A stretch of 64,000 nt of DNA from Acinetobacter sp. ANC 7912 (GTDB lineage Bacteria > Pseudomonadota > Gammaproteobacteria > Pseudomonadales > Moraxellaceae), in the NCBI RefSeq assembly GCF_039862785.1, contig NZ_CP156795.1:1984001-2048000 (forward strand). The letters run 5' to 3'. Shown here piece by piece: positions 25,971 to 34,858 of the stretch; the stretch's first letter is position 1, and each line of letters begins with the position of its first letter. The position numbers were made by a program, and so were the translations under genes. The notes under the pieces were generated by a model, which worked only from the letters and a program-made list of their open reading frames with translations, was not told where the DNA came from and made no database searches.

Positions 25971-26853
25971 AGACCTCTTGCGAAAGTAAAAACTACCTCA
26001 ATATAGATTTCATGAAATATCAGAAATTAAACCGTTTTTCAGATTCTGAATTCAAGCGCTTGGTTGGTGTACCTCGACCAGTTTTTAGTGAAATGGTCGA
26101 AGTTTTAAAAGAAGCAGAATCACTTAAAAAGAAATCTGGGCGTCCTCATACTTTAGCTATAGAGGATCAATTATTATTAACACTCAATTACTTACGGAAT
26201 TACAGCACTCAATTGGAATTGGCTGCAAATTACCATATCGCTGAAAGTAATGTGAATCGAACTATTAAAAAGGTTGAAGATGCATTAATGAAATCAAGAC
26301 GTTTTACCCTGCCAAAACGAAGCATTACCACAGCAGACGAACAATTTAACTGGGTAATTATTGATGCGACAGAATGTTCAATAGAACGCCCGAAAAAAAA
26401 ATCAGAGTAAGTTTTACAGTGGTAAAAAGAAGAAACATACGTTAAAAGCCCAAGTGATCTATCATCCGAAGAGCAAACAAATCATAGGAGTAGATATATC
26501 GTCTGGCAGTCAGCATGATATTAAATTGGCAAGAAAAACAGTTAAGAAATTCAAACATTGTGACTATGTTATGACCGATTTAGGGTACTATGGGTTAGAG
26601 CAAGATGGCTTTAAGTTATTGATGCCAATAAAGAAAAAGAAGAATTTCCCCTTATTTGATGCTGAGAAAAATTACAATAAAATGATTGGAAAAATACGAG
26701 TTGTAATCGAACATATTAATAGTCAATTGAAAAGATTTAGAATACTAAGTGAACGCTATCGAAATAGACGAAAAAGATTCGGTTTACGCATTAACTTAAT
26801 CGCTGCACTGGTAAACCGGATGAACTTGCAATAACGACTTTCGCAAGAGGTCT
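25971..26853 (+). mobile_element. IS5-family (IS427-type) element, apparently intact
   Basis: The ends are AGACCTCTTGCGAAAGT at 25971 and the inverted match ACTTTCGCAAGAGGTCT, ending at 26853. AAT is duplicated on both sides (25968-25970 and 26854-26856). The length is 883 bp. Removing it restores the host transposase reading EIN-KRRIGIEHVF. Its termini and target preference resemble those of its host element, so the two are related. Confidence 0.9.
26012..26834 (+). CDS. IS427-type transposase, two frames joined by +1 shift
   Basis: The first frame (26012-26410) encodes 132 residues with the N-terminal DUF4096-like region and the first catalytic Asp (WVIIDATECSIERPKKK). The second frame continues YSGKKKKHTLKAQVIYHPKS with ISSGSQHD, YVMTDLGYYG (second Asp) and IRVVIEHINSQLKRFRI (catalytic Glu), ending at 26834. 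The join is an A9 run at 26393-26401, where a +1 (or -2) shift fuses the halves into a protein of about 270 residues. Programmed frameshifting at such runs is known for this IS group. All catalytic residues are present, so it may be active. Confidence 0.85.
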
Positions 26854-26976
26854 AATAAAAGAAGAATTGGTATTGAGCATGTATTTGGCAGTTTGAAAAC
26901 CTTCAAAATTCTCGCTGAGCGATATCGTAACCGTGGCAAAAGACTGGTAAGCGTCCGCTGAATCCCATACCAATTT

Positions 26977-28623
26977 TTAATTCGATTTAGGTTTCCAGCA
27001 GTGTGGCAGTAACTCTTCAATCTGGGTCACTTTATGTGTCGGCAGCCTTTTCAGCACATCACTTAAATAGGCATACGGATCCAAGCCATTCAGCTTTGCT
27101 GACTGGATTAAAGTCATGATATTCGCCGCTCGCTGGCCGCTGCGCAGCGAACCTGCAAACAGCCAGTTCTTGCGCCCCAACGCCCAGGGACGCATTTGAT
27201 TCTCGACCCAATTATTGCAAATAGGTAGATTGCCATCATCCAGATAGCGGCTTAAAGCTGGCCAACGCTTCAGAGTGTAATTGATGGCCTTGGCGGTGGG
27301 AGAACTCGATGGCACTGTCAGATGATGTTGGTTGAGCCATTCATATAGTTGTTGCATCACTGGTTGACTATGCTGTTGTCGGTATTCGCGGCGGTCTTCC
27401 GCTGTACCATCGGTCTTTTTCCTGAGTTCTGCTTCTATGGCATACAGTTTCTGAATCAGCACTAATGCCTGTTCAGCAACCTGACTTTTCCCAGTTACAT
27501 GCAGTTCATGGAATTTACGACGTGCATGGGCCATGCAGCCCACCTCAATCACTTGGCCTGATTTAAAACGTGCTTTATAACCACTGTAATCATCACAGAC
27601 TAGATAGCCCTGCCAGCCTTTCAAGAACTCTTCAGCATGCTGGCCTGAACGACTATCCTGAAAGTCATAGATCACCGCCTGAACTGGATTGTACTGTGTA
27701 GTGGCATAGGCCCAGACATAACCTTTCTTCGGTTTTTTATTATTCTCACCCATCCGCATGATGGTGACCGGTGTTTCATCTGCATGCAGCACCTGCTGTT
27801 GCAGCACCACCTCTTTTAAGGCATTGGCCAGAGGTTCCAGTTCTACACCGCAGCGACCTATCCAGTCAGATAAAGTTGATCTAGAAAGTTCGATTCCCGC
27901 CCGCTGATAGATCAGACGTTGACGGTACAGCGGCAAATGATCGGCATACTTCGATACCAGCACATGGCTGAGCAATTCAGGTGAAGCAATGCCTTTATCA
28001 ATCACATAGGCGGGCATCGCTTGCTGAGTCAGAGTGTCACACTGATCACAGACCCATTTACCACGCACATGCTGTTCCTTATAGAACTGTGCCGGTCTGA
28101 AATGCAGTTTTTCACTGATATCTTCGCCGATACGACGGAGTTGGCAGCCACAAGCACATTGGGTTGATGCAGGTTCATGCTCAATACGGATGGTGTGTAG
28201 ATGATCTGGCAGTGGTCGACGTTTAGGTTTATTGGTTTTGGCTTTCTGTGTCGCTGCATTGGTTTTATCTGCATTTAGCCGTTCCAGTTCTAGATCAACC
28301 GCGGCAATATCTTCTTCAACCGCTTCATCCCACAGGTGGATTTGTTTTGCAGTGAGATGTTCGTTTTTACTGCCGAATTTGTGCTGTTTAAATAGTGCGA
28401 GTTCATGCTCGTATTTTTGATTGAGAATAGAAAGATGTTGAACTTTAGAATCTAATTGCTGATTGGTGACTTCAAGATGTTGAACTCTGGCATCTAATTG
28501 CTGGTTTGATTTTTCTAATTCTTGATTTGATTGTGCCAGAGACTGATGCTGCATCGCCAACTGCCTGGTGAATTCCAGCAGTTGTTCATGGGTCAGTTGG
28601 CTTAAGTCAGGCAGCGTATTCAT
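26977..28623 (-). CDS. tnpC: IS66 family transposase TnpC
   Basis: The 548-residue DDE transposase has an N-terminal leucine-zipper-like repeat region (about 10-75, with repeated QLD..VQHL units), a zinc-finger segment (CACGC, then CDQCD) and the catalytic core (LHADETPVTIM, VCDDYSGYKARF, and NNWVENQMRPWALGRKNW with the Glu). The C-terminal IS66 domain ends in LLPHCW. It is the catalytic subunit, full-length and without visible lesions. The stop lies 30 bases from the IS end. Confidence 0.93.
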   Translation of the reverse strand: MNTLPDLSQLTHEQLLEFTRQLAMQHQSLAQSNQELEKSNQQLDARVQHLEVTNQQLDSKVQHLSILNQKYEHELALFKQHKFGSKNEHLTAKQIHLWDEAVEEDIAAVDLELERLNADKTNAATQKAKTNKPKRRPLPDHLHTIRIEHEPASTQCACGCQLRRIGEDISEKLHFRPAQFYKEQHVRGKWVCDQCDTLTQQAMPAYVIDKGIASPELLSHVLVSKYADHLPLYRQRLIYQRAGIELSRSTLSDWIGRCGVELEPLANALKEVVLQQQVLHADETPVTIMRMGENNKKPKKGYVWAYATTQYNPVQAVIYDFQDSRSGQHAEEFLKGWQGYLVCDDYSGYKARFKSGQVIEVGCMAHARRKFHELHVTGKSQVAEQALVLIQKLYAIEAELRKKTDGTAEDRREYRQQHSQPVMQQLYEWLNQHHLTVPSSSPTAKAINYTLKRWPALSRYLDDGNLPICNNWVENQMRPWALGRKNWLFAGSLRSGQRAANIMTLIQSAKLNGLDPYAYLSDVLKRLPTHKVTQIEELLPHCWKPKSN

Positions 28624-28697
28624 GACCGCAGTATGCCTGAGGTCATGAGAAGAATGAAATAGAACGTTTGGAGAATAGCAGAGTGGACCAACCTAGT

Positions 28698-29033
28698 TTA
28701 GAGCATCGTCACCACCTGCTGTCGTCCAATGCGCTGCCAGGGCAAACTTTGGATCAGTGCCTGTAACTGTTCCGGGCTGAGGGCCACGGTTTCACCTTGG
28801 TGAACTTGAGCCCAGTGAAATTTGCCCTGTTCCAGCCGCCGGGCACACAGCCAGATGCCCAGTCCATCATGTACCAGTACTTTCATGCGATGGCCACGTT
28901 TATTACAGAACAGGTAAGCACAATGCGGTTTGATGTAGCCAAAGGCTCTCACCACCTGAGCCATGGTCGTATCCATACCTGCACGCATGTCCATGGGCTG
29001 AGTAGACAACCAGATTTCATCAATGCGGATCAT
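28698..29033 (-). CDS. tnpB: IS66 accessory protein TnpB
   Basis: The 111-residue protein starting MIRIDEIWLSTQPMDMRAGM is the conserved IS66 Orf2/TnpB, needed for transposition but without a DDE core. It carries the CAYLFCNKRGHRMKVLVHD signature. The ATG at 29033 is chosen because it overlaps the tnpA stop as ATGA, and because family members start with this motif. An upstream in-frame ATG at 29087 lies inside tnpA. Confidence 0.92.
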   Translation of the reverse strand: MIRIDEIWLSTQPMDMRAGMDTTMAQVVRAFGYIKPHCAYLFCNKRGHRMKVLVHDGLGIWLCARRLEQGKFHWAQVHQGETVALSPEQLQALIQSLPWQRIGRQQVVTML

Positions 29034-29413
29034 GTTGCAAGTGCCTTGAGTAATTCTGCCAAGGCAGGTATTTCTGATGTCTGCCATTTTAGCTGAATAT
29101 CATTATTCGTATGAGGCACGGTGATACACAACGTGATCCTCTCATCAATAGGTTGGCTGATTGCAGCAGTGTAAGGCAAAGCAATAAATGCTGGATTCAC
29201 ATGAGTAGGATCCTGTACGGCACCCTCATGATGGCTGAAGATCCTGATCCAACGACTGACAAGGTTGGCATTAATACTATGTTGCAGTGCGACCGAAGCG
29301 ATCGAGGTATTAGGATTTTTACAGGCATTGACAATACTGAGTTTGAATTCTTTGCTGTATGTTCTGCGTTTTTTAGCAACAGGAGGTGTTGCTGAATATA
29401 TATCCATGTTCAT
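29030..29413 (-). CDS. tnpA: IS66 accessory protein TnpA (HTH)
   Basis: The 127-residue protein has an N-terminal helix-turn-helix (RRTYSKEFKLSIVNACKNPN to LVSRWIRIF) of the kind in IS66 Orf1 proteins, thought to bind the IS ends. It is the first gene of tnpABC and overlaps tnpB by four bases. MNMDIYSATP is a plausible start; an internal Met at residue 3 is an alternative. Confidence 0.88.
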   Translation of the reverse strand: MNMDIYSATPPVAKKRRTYSKEFKLSIVNACKNPNTSIASVALQHSINANLVSRWIRIFSHHEGAVQDPTHVNPAFIALPYTAAISQPIDERITLCITVPHTNNDIQLKWQTSEIPALAELLKALAT

Positions 29414-30420
29414 GGATTAAGTCCCCACTTGTTTTTAGGTGGGAACTAAATTAAGGCTTATAGGATCGCTTGGTAAGGCTGTGTTAGCCGGATGCTTACA
29501 AAGACTGGGCTTAAGATTCAATTTAATTGCGGGAATCTATAATTTGGAACTGAGTGAAAAATGACTTATGAAAGAGGTCTAATATGTTCGTTTTTAAATA
29601 CATTACCGTATATATCCTCAAATTTAATTAAAATTTGATAATCCGCAAATTTTATTTCATATAGATATGAAATTTCTTCATCTGTTAAATAGGTAGCTAT
29701 CCATTAACTTGTGAAATCATTGATTCTATTTAACCTTTGAATGAATTGTTTATTAATAATACCTCCATAAATTTCTATAAAAATTGCTTTATCCTTCCCA
29801 TCATTAAATAAACTAAATTGCATTAAGGGCGCATCTTTATATTCTATATGTGCGTCAGATGCATCTATCAGGTGTGTTTTTAGTCTAATTTTAGGATTAC
29901 GGACTACTAAAATAGGTCTTACGGCTTCTTCAAGAGCTCGATAATATTTCTTTTGCTCTGCAATTAACGTCTTTTGTTGCTTAACGCTCTCCCTCATCTC
30001 ATCAATCTGAAGTTGTAATGCTTTTTCTTGTTGTTCCAATGCTTTTGTATTTTGCTCTAACTGCCTACCCTGCTGTACATAGCCTAAAATTAGCCCAAAG
30101 AAAGCGATAGGTGCAATGATCCCAGCAAGAAAATCACCTAATTCATTTAAAGATGTTGGACTTTTTAAATCGCCAAAAAACCAAAATAGAAAAATTACAA
30201 CCAGCCATGCAACTGTAATTCCGATTCCCCATACTAAACTTCTTTGATTCATTTTTTCTAATAAAAAGCAGTTAATTATATATTGGTTTTACATTCTTTT
30301 CCTTCTACATGCAAATTCACCATATAGAACTTTCACTTGTCTTTCCCCTTTCATAATGTTATTTATGATTCACATAATTAATATTCAAAAATAAAAACGT
30401 ATCTAAAAAGGAGTATTGCA

Positions 30421-30813
30421 ATGGATCAGCAAGTCAATCACATGTTTAATCAAGATCGTTTGATTCAGTACCTTGGTGCACATCTGGTTTCCTATAGCCA
30501 TAATCACGCCAAGATTGAACTAAAAGTGACCGAACAGCATTTACAAGGTCATCAAACCTGTAACGGCGCAGTAATTTTTGCACTGGCTGATGCAGCCTTT
30601 GCGATTGCCTGCAATACTGGTGAACATCCGGCTGTGGGTCAACATTGTGGTATTCATTACCTTAAACCTGCATTACTCGGTGATACACTGATTGCCATTG
30701 CAGAACACAAAGCCAGCAGCGGTCGCAGTGGCATCTATGACATTCAGATCATTAACCAAAAAGACCAGATCGTGGCTGAGTTCCGTGGGACTTCCCGGAC
30801 AATAGTGAAATAG
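30421..30813 (+). CDS. PaaI-family hotdog thioesterase
   Basis: The 130-residue hotdog-fold protein resembles PaaI, which hydrolyses hydroxyphenylacetyl-CoA and other acyl-CoAs in the cytoplasm. The motif HQTCNGAVIFALADAAFAIACN carries the catalytic Asp and the expected Asn-Gly. AAGGAGTATTGCA precedes the ATG, a strong site. No phenylacetate (paa) genes are nearby, so the natural substrate is open. It is a single gene with the terminator at 30834-30864. The length is standard. Confidence 0.88.
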   Translation: MDQQVNHMFNQDRLIQYLGAHLVSYSHNHAKIELKVTEQHLQGHQTCNGAVIFALADAAFAIACNTGEHPAVGQHCGIHYLKPALLGDTLIAIAEHKASSGRSGIYDIQIINQKDQIVAEFRGTSRTIVK

Positions 30814-30833
30814 AATTTTCATCATGATCTGCA

Positions 30834-30864
30834 ATAAAAACCGGTGTCTCAACACCGGTTTTTA
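30834..30864. terminator. Bidirectional terminator between the thioesterase and codA
   Basis: AAAAACCGGTGT-CTCA-ACACCGGTTTTT is a perfect stem with runs on both sides, serving two convergent genes. Confidence 0.9.
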
Positions 30865-30881
30865 TGTCTTGAAAACATAAA

Positions 30882-32126
30882 TTAAGTAAATAGCTCAACC
30901 TGTTCAGTTTGACGGCGCATAATCACCTTACCATTTTTCACGCTTAAGATTGCTTTAGCTTGGTTGGCAACCACGTCATAATCCTTCTGTGCAGGCATAA
31001 TAATAAAGCTTGCGGGACGTCCAACTTCAATACCGTATTGATCACCCAGACACAGGGTTTTCGCTGAGTTATCAGATACAAAGTCCAGACAACGTTGCAG
31101 GTCTTCATAACCGAGCATATGACAGATGTGCAGTGCAGCATCTAAGACACGAATGATGTTGCCATTGCCAATTGGATACCATGGATCACGAATGGAATCC
31201 TGTGCAAAACTGATATTCATGCCAGCACGATCAATTTCAGCAGCACGGGTCACACCACGGCGTTTTGGATAGGTATCGAAACGGCCTTGTAAATGGATGC
31301 TTTCAGTTGGGCAAGAAATAAAATTGATCTTAGAACGTTTCAGCAAACGGAACAGCTTGTAACAGTAGGCATTGTCATAAGAACCCATTGCAGTGGTATG
31401 GCTGGCTGTTACGCGCTCGCCCATGCCACGTACACGTGCTTCATCTGCTAATACCTCCAGGAAGCGCGATGCAGGGTCATCAATCTCATCACAGTGCACA
31501 TCCACCAGGCGGTCATATTTTTCTGCCAGATCCATCAGGAAATGAACAGAGCTGACACCTTTTTCACGAGTATATTCAAAGTGTGGAATACCACCCACTA
31601 CGTCAGCACCCAGCTTGATCGCTTCTTCCATCAGGCCACGACCATTGTTATAGGATTCAATCCCCTCTTGCGGAAATGCCACGATCTGCAGATTCACCTT
31701 GTCCTTAATCTCTTCTTTGACTTCCAGCATGGCATGTAATGCGGTCAGTTCAGGATCAGTCACATCGACATGGGTACGCACATGCTGAATACCATGTGCC
31801 ACTAACATATCTACGGTCTTTTTCGCACGCTGTTTGGTATCTTCTTGAGTAATAGTTTCTTTACGTTGGCCCCAACGTTCAATACCTTCAAATAAGGTAC
31901 CTGACATATTCCATTCAGGTTCGCCAGCTGTTAGTACCGCATCTAAATGAATATGTGGCTCGATCAGGGGGGCCATCACCATTTGCTGTGCAGCATCAAT
32001 GATCTCGGCAGAGGCTTCAGCTTGGATCACACCTGCCTGTTTTTCAATTGCTTCAAATACACCATTGTTATAGGTCAGGGAAAATAGACCTTCTTTACCA
32101 CGCAAAATGGCATTAATTACTTTCAT
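30882..32126 (-). CDS. codA: Cytosine deaminase
   Basis: The 414-residue amidohydrolase converts cytosine to uracil and ammonia in the cytoplasm. Metal ligands are visible as EPHIHLDAVLTAGEPEWN (H58, H60), the HCDEIDDP motif near 210, the TASHTTAMGSYD segment and SFAQDSIRDPWYPIGNGN near 310, all matching E. coli CodA. It is the last gene of codB-pucR-codA; the PucR gene ends 12 bases upstream. It supplies uracil and nitrogen from cytosine brought in by CodB. Confidence 0.95.
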   Translation of the reverse strand: MKVINAILRGKEGLFSLTYNNGVFEAIEKQAGVIQAEASAEIIDAAQQMVMAPLIEPHIHLDAVLTAGEPEWNMSGTLFEGIERWGQRKETITQEDTKQRAKKTVDMLVAHGIQHVRTHVDVTDPELTALHAMLEVKEEIKDKVNLQIVAFPQEGIESYNNGRGLMEEAIKLGADVVGGIPHFEYTREKGVSSVHFLMDLAEKYDRLVDVHCDEIDDPASRFLEVLADEARVRGMGERVTASHTTAMGSYDNAYCYKLFRLLKRSKINFISCPTESIHLQGRFDTYPKRRGVTRAAEIDRAGMNISFAQDSIRDPWYPIGNGNIIRVLDAALHICHMLGYEDLQRCLDFVSDNSAKTLCLGDQYGIEVGRPASFIIMPAQKDYDVVANQAKAILSVKNGKVIMRRQTEQVELFT

Positions 32127-32138
32127 AGGAGAGTCTCG

Positions 32139-33374
32139 TTATTTATGAGTCATTTGCCAGATCAGCAATGCCACAGCGGCATTTAATCTAAAGTTGGCAG
32201 AAGTTAAAGATTGCCCGGTCAGGCTTTCAATTTTTTGAATACGTTGATTCAGGGTATTGCGGTGAATTCCCAGGCGCTGTGCTGTCGCCATCAGGTTGCC
32301 ATTTTCTTTCAGCCAGGCATCCAGCGTTTCTAGCAATACATAAGGATGTTTGCGATCGGTATCGACCAGCATACCGATGTTGTCCTGCATGAATTGCTGC
32401 AACAAGATTTTGTTGGGAATGGCCTTGAGCAGTTTTAGCAGGCCCAGATCACGGTACAAGCTTAAACCTGTTTCCGTATTGAGATCTGCTGCGATTTCCT
32501 GCGCATGACAGGCTTCCCAGAACCCGCGCTGAAATGCAGATGCAGAATTCACTTCATTGGATAAACCAGCAAAAATCTTGTATTCGTCATTCATGCTATG
32601 ACAGTTTAGTTGCTGGATCAGCTCGGACAATAATGCCTGCCAGTATTCCAGATCATGTTCAGCAACGGACAGCACCATATTAAACTGGTCACCCTGCCGG
32701 ATCACCGGAAAAACTTGTTGGTGCTGTTTACGCCATTGTTCCAGCTGGTTATAACAATCCTGCTTGATCTGAAAATACTGTGCTTCTGGCAGATGAAAAC
32801 TCTCAGCACCATTTACTTCAGGATGGAAAATCTGCTGAAGGTGATGCAGCTTCAACACTACAACTACATGTCGCCCAAGCACAGGTAAATTCAGCTGTTT
32901 GGCCCGCATATTGATGATATCCAGAGATGGATAATCGCCCATCAACAATTGCATCAATACATCTTCGGCTGATTTTTGGGTTTGGGCTGATTCCACCAGA
33001 CGCGTACCAATAACATGCGTCACCTCGACCATTCTCAGGCTATACGGCTGTTCAATCAGTGGCAATCCCAGCGCATCAGCTTTGGCGATGACACTGTCAG
33101 GAATATGCTGGATAAAATCCGGGCCGGTCAGAATCACCATGGCTGCCGCATCACGCTGTTTCGCCTGATCCAGCAACGCCAACAAGTTGGTTTCACCCCG
33201 GATGTAATTCACGCCGACAAAGATCAGCTCACCACCGGTGATCCATTCAGCAATCCCTTCATTTTCGGCAACATAGAACCAGCGCACCAACCGTTGCACA
33301 TGGTCGTTGCCCGCCCGCAACTGCATTTGCTGTAATTGCGGTAAATCCAGAATATCCTGAACAGTCATACTCAT
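32139..33374 (-). CDS. PucR family transcriptional regulator
   Basis: The 411-residue protein has an N-terminal PucR ligand domain (about 5-125, VQDILDLPQLQQMQLRAG) and a C-terminal PucR-type HTH (about 350-405, with GNLMATAQRLGIHRNTLNQR). PucR-type regulators usually control purine or related nitrogen catabolism. Its place between codB and codA, with 4- and 12-base gaps, makes it the likely regulator of this cytosine operon, perhaps sensing cytosine, uracil or another nucleobase. An ATG at 33368 is an alternative start. Confidence 0.9.
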   Translation of the reverse strand: MSMTVQDILDLPQLQQMQLRAGNDHVQRLVRWFYVAENEGIAEWITGGELIFVGVNYIRGETNLLALLDQAKQRDAAAMVILTGPDFIQHIPDSVIAKADALGLPLIEQPYSLRMVEVTHVIGTRLVESAQTQKSAEDVLMQLLMGDYPSLDIINMRAKQLNLPVLGRHVVVVLKLHHLQQIFHPEVNGAESFHLPEAQYFQIKQDCYNQLEQWRKQHQQVFPVIRQGDQFNMVLSVAEHDLEYWQALLSELIQQLNCHSMNDEYKIFAGLSNEVNSASAFQRGFWEACHAQEIAADLNTETGLSLYRDLGLLKLLKAIPNKILLQQFMQDNIGMLVDTDRKHPYVLLETLDAWLKENGNLMATAQRLGIHRNTLNQRIQKIESLTGQSLTSANFRLNAAVALLIWQMTHK

Positions 33375-33378
33375 GCTG

Positions 33379-34635
33379 TTAAGCCTCTTTCAACTGTGAC
33401 TGTTTTACCGGGAAAACTGCCAGCAAAACGCTATACACCACAAACGCTACGGCGATCCCGACAATTGGCGCAATCCAAGGTGATACATAGGCACAGATCG
33501 CACCGACTGCATATGCAGTCAAACCAATCCAGTTAAAGTTCGGCAAGTGAGCTTGAGACAACAGTGGATATTTGCCTTTATAACGTACCCAGTAATCCGC
33601 CATGATCACGCCGCCCACAGGTGGAATGATGGCACCGAGCAACAGCAGGAATGGAATCAGCAGTTCATACATACCGAGTACCGCCAGCACGATCCCGATT
33701 GAAGCTGATGCCAGCACCATGGTTTTACGGTGCTCCGTACGCACCAAGTGGCAAGCTGCTGCAGATACGTTGTAAATGGTTGGACCCTGAATCGTCCACA
33801 GGTTCAGACACAACATGATAATCGCTGCGAGAGATAGACCTTGCAGAATCAGCACTTCTACAATATCTGCTTGTTGATACACGATTGCCATCCACGCACC
33901 TGCCAGCACCATCAAGCCATTGCCGATTACAAAGCTTACTAGGCAGGCCCAAATCGCGACACGGCTGCTTTTTGCCATGCGGGTCCAGTTGGTAATTTGG
34001 GTTGCACCACTGGCAAAGGTACCAAAAACCATGGTAATCGCGGTGGCAAAAGTCATTTTTTCGGTTGGTACTGCACTGGTTAGGCCTGTCCATCCACCAA
34101 TATGTCTGGTTGCCAGATAAATCGACACCACCAATAATAGGAACATTAAGGGAATGGAAATACGCGACAGCCATTCCAGACCTTTAAAGCCAACAATGGC
34201 AGTAATCGAGAAGCCAAAGCCGAACAGCACCATCAGAGGGATATTCCAGCCTTCTGGAATCCCGACAATCTTGGTGAGGGAAATGGCCAATGTCGCAGTT
34301 CCCCACGCGTACCACCCTAATTCGGCAAATCCCAGCAGAAAATCGGATAATTTACTGCCCAGGTTGCCAAAACAAAAACGGCCCATCAAAACGGTATTTA
34401 AACCGCTGCGGGCCGAGATCAATCCAAGGGATGCTGCATATAAACCTAATAATACATTCCCAATTACGGTAATCCAGAGAATGTTAATAAAGTCGAATGC
34501 AACACCTATTTTTCCACCAGCAAACATGGTTGCTGTAAAAAAGGTAAAGCTGAATAACACCAAAGCAATAGGAAAAAACCCTTTTCGTTGAGAGTCCGGT
34601 GTTTCTGTTAGTGGACTTTCATCATGTGTATTCAT
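33379..34635 (-). CDS. codB: Cytosine permease
   Basis: The 418-residue protein is an NCS1-family transporter with about twelve helices, resembling E. coli CodB. Recognisable parts are TATMFAGGKIGVAFDF early, GLGLISARSGLNTVLMGRFC-like residues (read here as LGLISARSGLNTVLMGRFCF) and PPVGGVIMADYWV. It brings cytosine across the inner membrane by proton or sodium symport. It is first in the codB-pucR-codA operon, with an AGAGAG site before the ATG. The promoter should lie in 34636-34818. Confidence 0.93.
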   Translation of the reverse strand: MNTHDESPLTETPDSQRKGFFPIALVLFSFTFFTATMFAGGKIGVAFDFINILWITVIGNVLLGLYAASLGLISARSGLNTVLMGRFCFGNLGSKLSDFLLGFAELGWYAWGTATLAISLTKIVGIPEGWNIPLMVLFGFGFSITAIVGFKGLEWLSRISIPLMFLLLVVSIYLATRHIGGWTGLTSAVPTEKMTFATAITMVFGTFASGATQITNWTRMAKSSRVAIWACLVSFVIGNGLMVLAGAWMAIVYQQADIVEVLILQGLSLAAIIMLCLNLWTIQGPTIYNVSAAACHLVRTEHRKTMVLASASIGIVLAVLGMYELLIPFLLLLGAIIPPVGGVIMADYWVRYKGKYPLLSQAHLPNFNWIGLTAYAVGAICAYVSPWIAPIVGIAVAFVVYSVLLAVFPVKQSQLKEA

Positions 34636-34818
34636 CGTTTTCTCTCTGCATTTTTACATATATTGCCTGTCTGCAAGAGCGATGCCACTTATACCCTTTA
34701 AATAATTGACACACCCTGCCCACTATTTATGTGCAAGTTGCATATAAATATGATTATTTATGCAGATTTGGAGATAAATAAGTGTGCGAGACGATGAATG
34801 ATACCTAAATTAGGGCAC

Positions 34819-34847
34819 AAAAAAAAGGATGCCGAAGCATCCTTTTT
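34819..34847 (-). terminator. Intrinsic terminator of the M61 peptidase gene
   Basis: On the minus strand AAAAAGGATGC-TTCG-GCATCCTTTTTTTT: a very stable UUCG tetraloop hairpin with a T-run. Confidence 0.92.
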
Positions 34848-34858
34848 GATTTTTTAGA

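Larger units (their letters stand above)
26947..29499 (-). mobile_element. IS66-family element
   Basis: The 2553-bp element begins GTAAGCGTCCGCTGAA at 26947 and ends with the inverted partner GTAAGCATCCGGCTAA reading from 29499. The 8-bp duplication AAAGACTG flanks it (26939-26946 and 29500-29507), as expected for IS66. It carries tnpA, tnpB and tnpC in the usual order on the minus strand, all apparently full-length, so it may be functional. It is inserted in the C-terminal coding region of the outer IS5-type transposase. Confidence 0.93.
25167..29564 (+). pseudogene. IS5-family transposase, interrupted three times
   Basis: The N-terminal part (MKYIDSKKLSETQFKRYTGI to VDATEIPIQRPKK) is at 25182-25577. 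The C-terminal part is spread over 25729-25970 (LADKGYQGIYTVYPNSLLPL), 26854-26946 (RIGIEHVFGSLKTFKILAER) and 29500-29564 (KRLGLRFNLIAGIYNLELSEK). As in the IS427 group, the two halves need a +1 shift at an A7 run after RPKK, so this is two-frame by design. A TAA within KVQAIIHYQT(stop)KILSL is a further lesion. The DDE residues are IVDATE, ADKGY and IEHVFG. Confidence 0.82.
25096..29580 (+). mobile_element. IS5-family (IS427-type) element carrying three nested insertions
   Basis: The ends are AGGCCTCTTTCATAA at 25096 and, on the opposite strand, AGACCTCTTTCATAA from 29580. Both sides are flanked by AAT (25093-25095 and 29581-29583), the 3-bp target duplication. Subtracting the MITE, the second IS5-type element and the IS66 element with their duplications leaves about 916 bp, the normal size of an IS5-family IS. 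It lies inside the membrane-protein pseudogene. The order of the three internal insertions cannot be told. Confidence 0.9.
25033..30252 (-). pseudogene. Membrane coiled-coil protein gene split by an IS nest
   Basis: The 5' part (30252-29704) encodes 182 residues: two hydrophobic helices (WGIGITVAWLVVIFLFWFFG and LAGIIAPIAFFGLILGYVQQ), then a coiled coil of about 45 residues and a globular tail. It stops at TAA 29706-29704. Reading on in the same frame past that stop gives WIATYLTDEEISYLYEIKFA and more, up to the IS at 29580. Across the IS nest, after removing one copy of the AAT duplication, the frame continues as LNIQLQDNTSAPIAKIESL to TAA at 25035-25033. The ancestral protein would have about 244 residues. 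The function is unknown. Confidence 0.8.
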
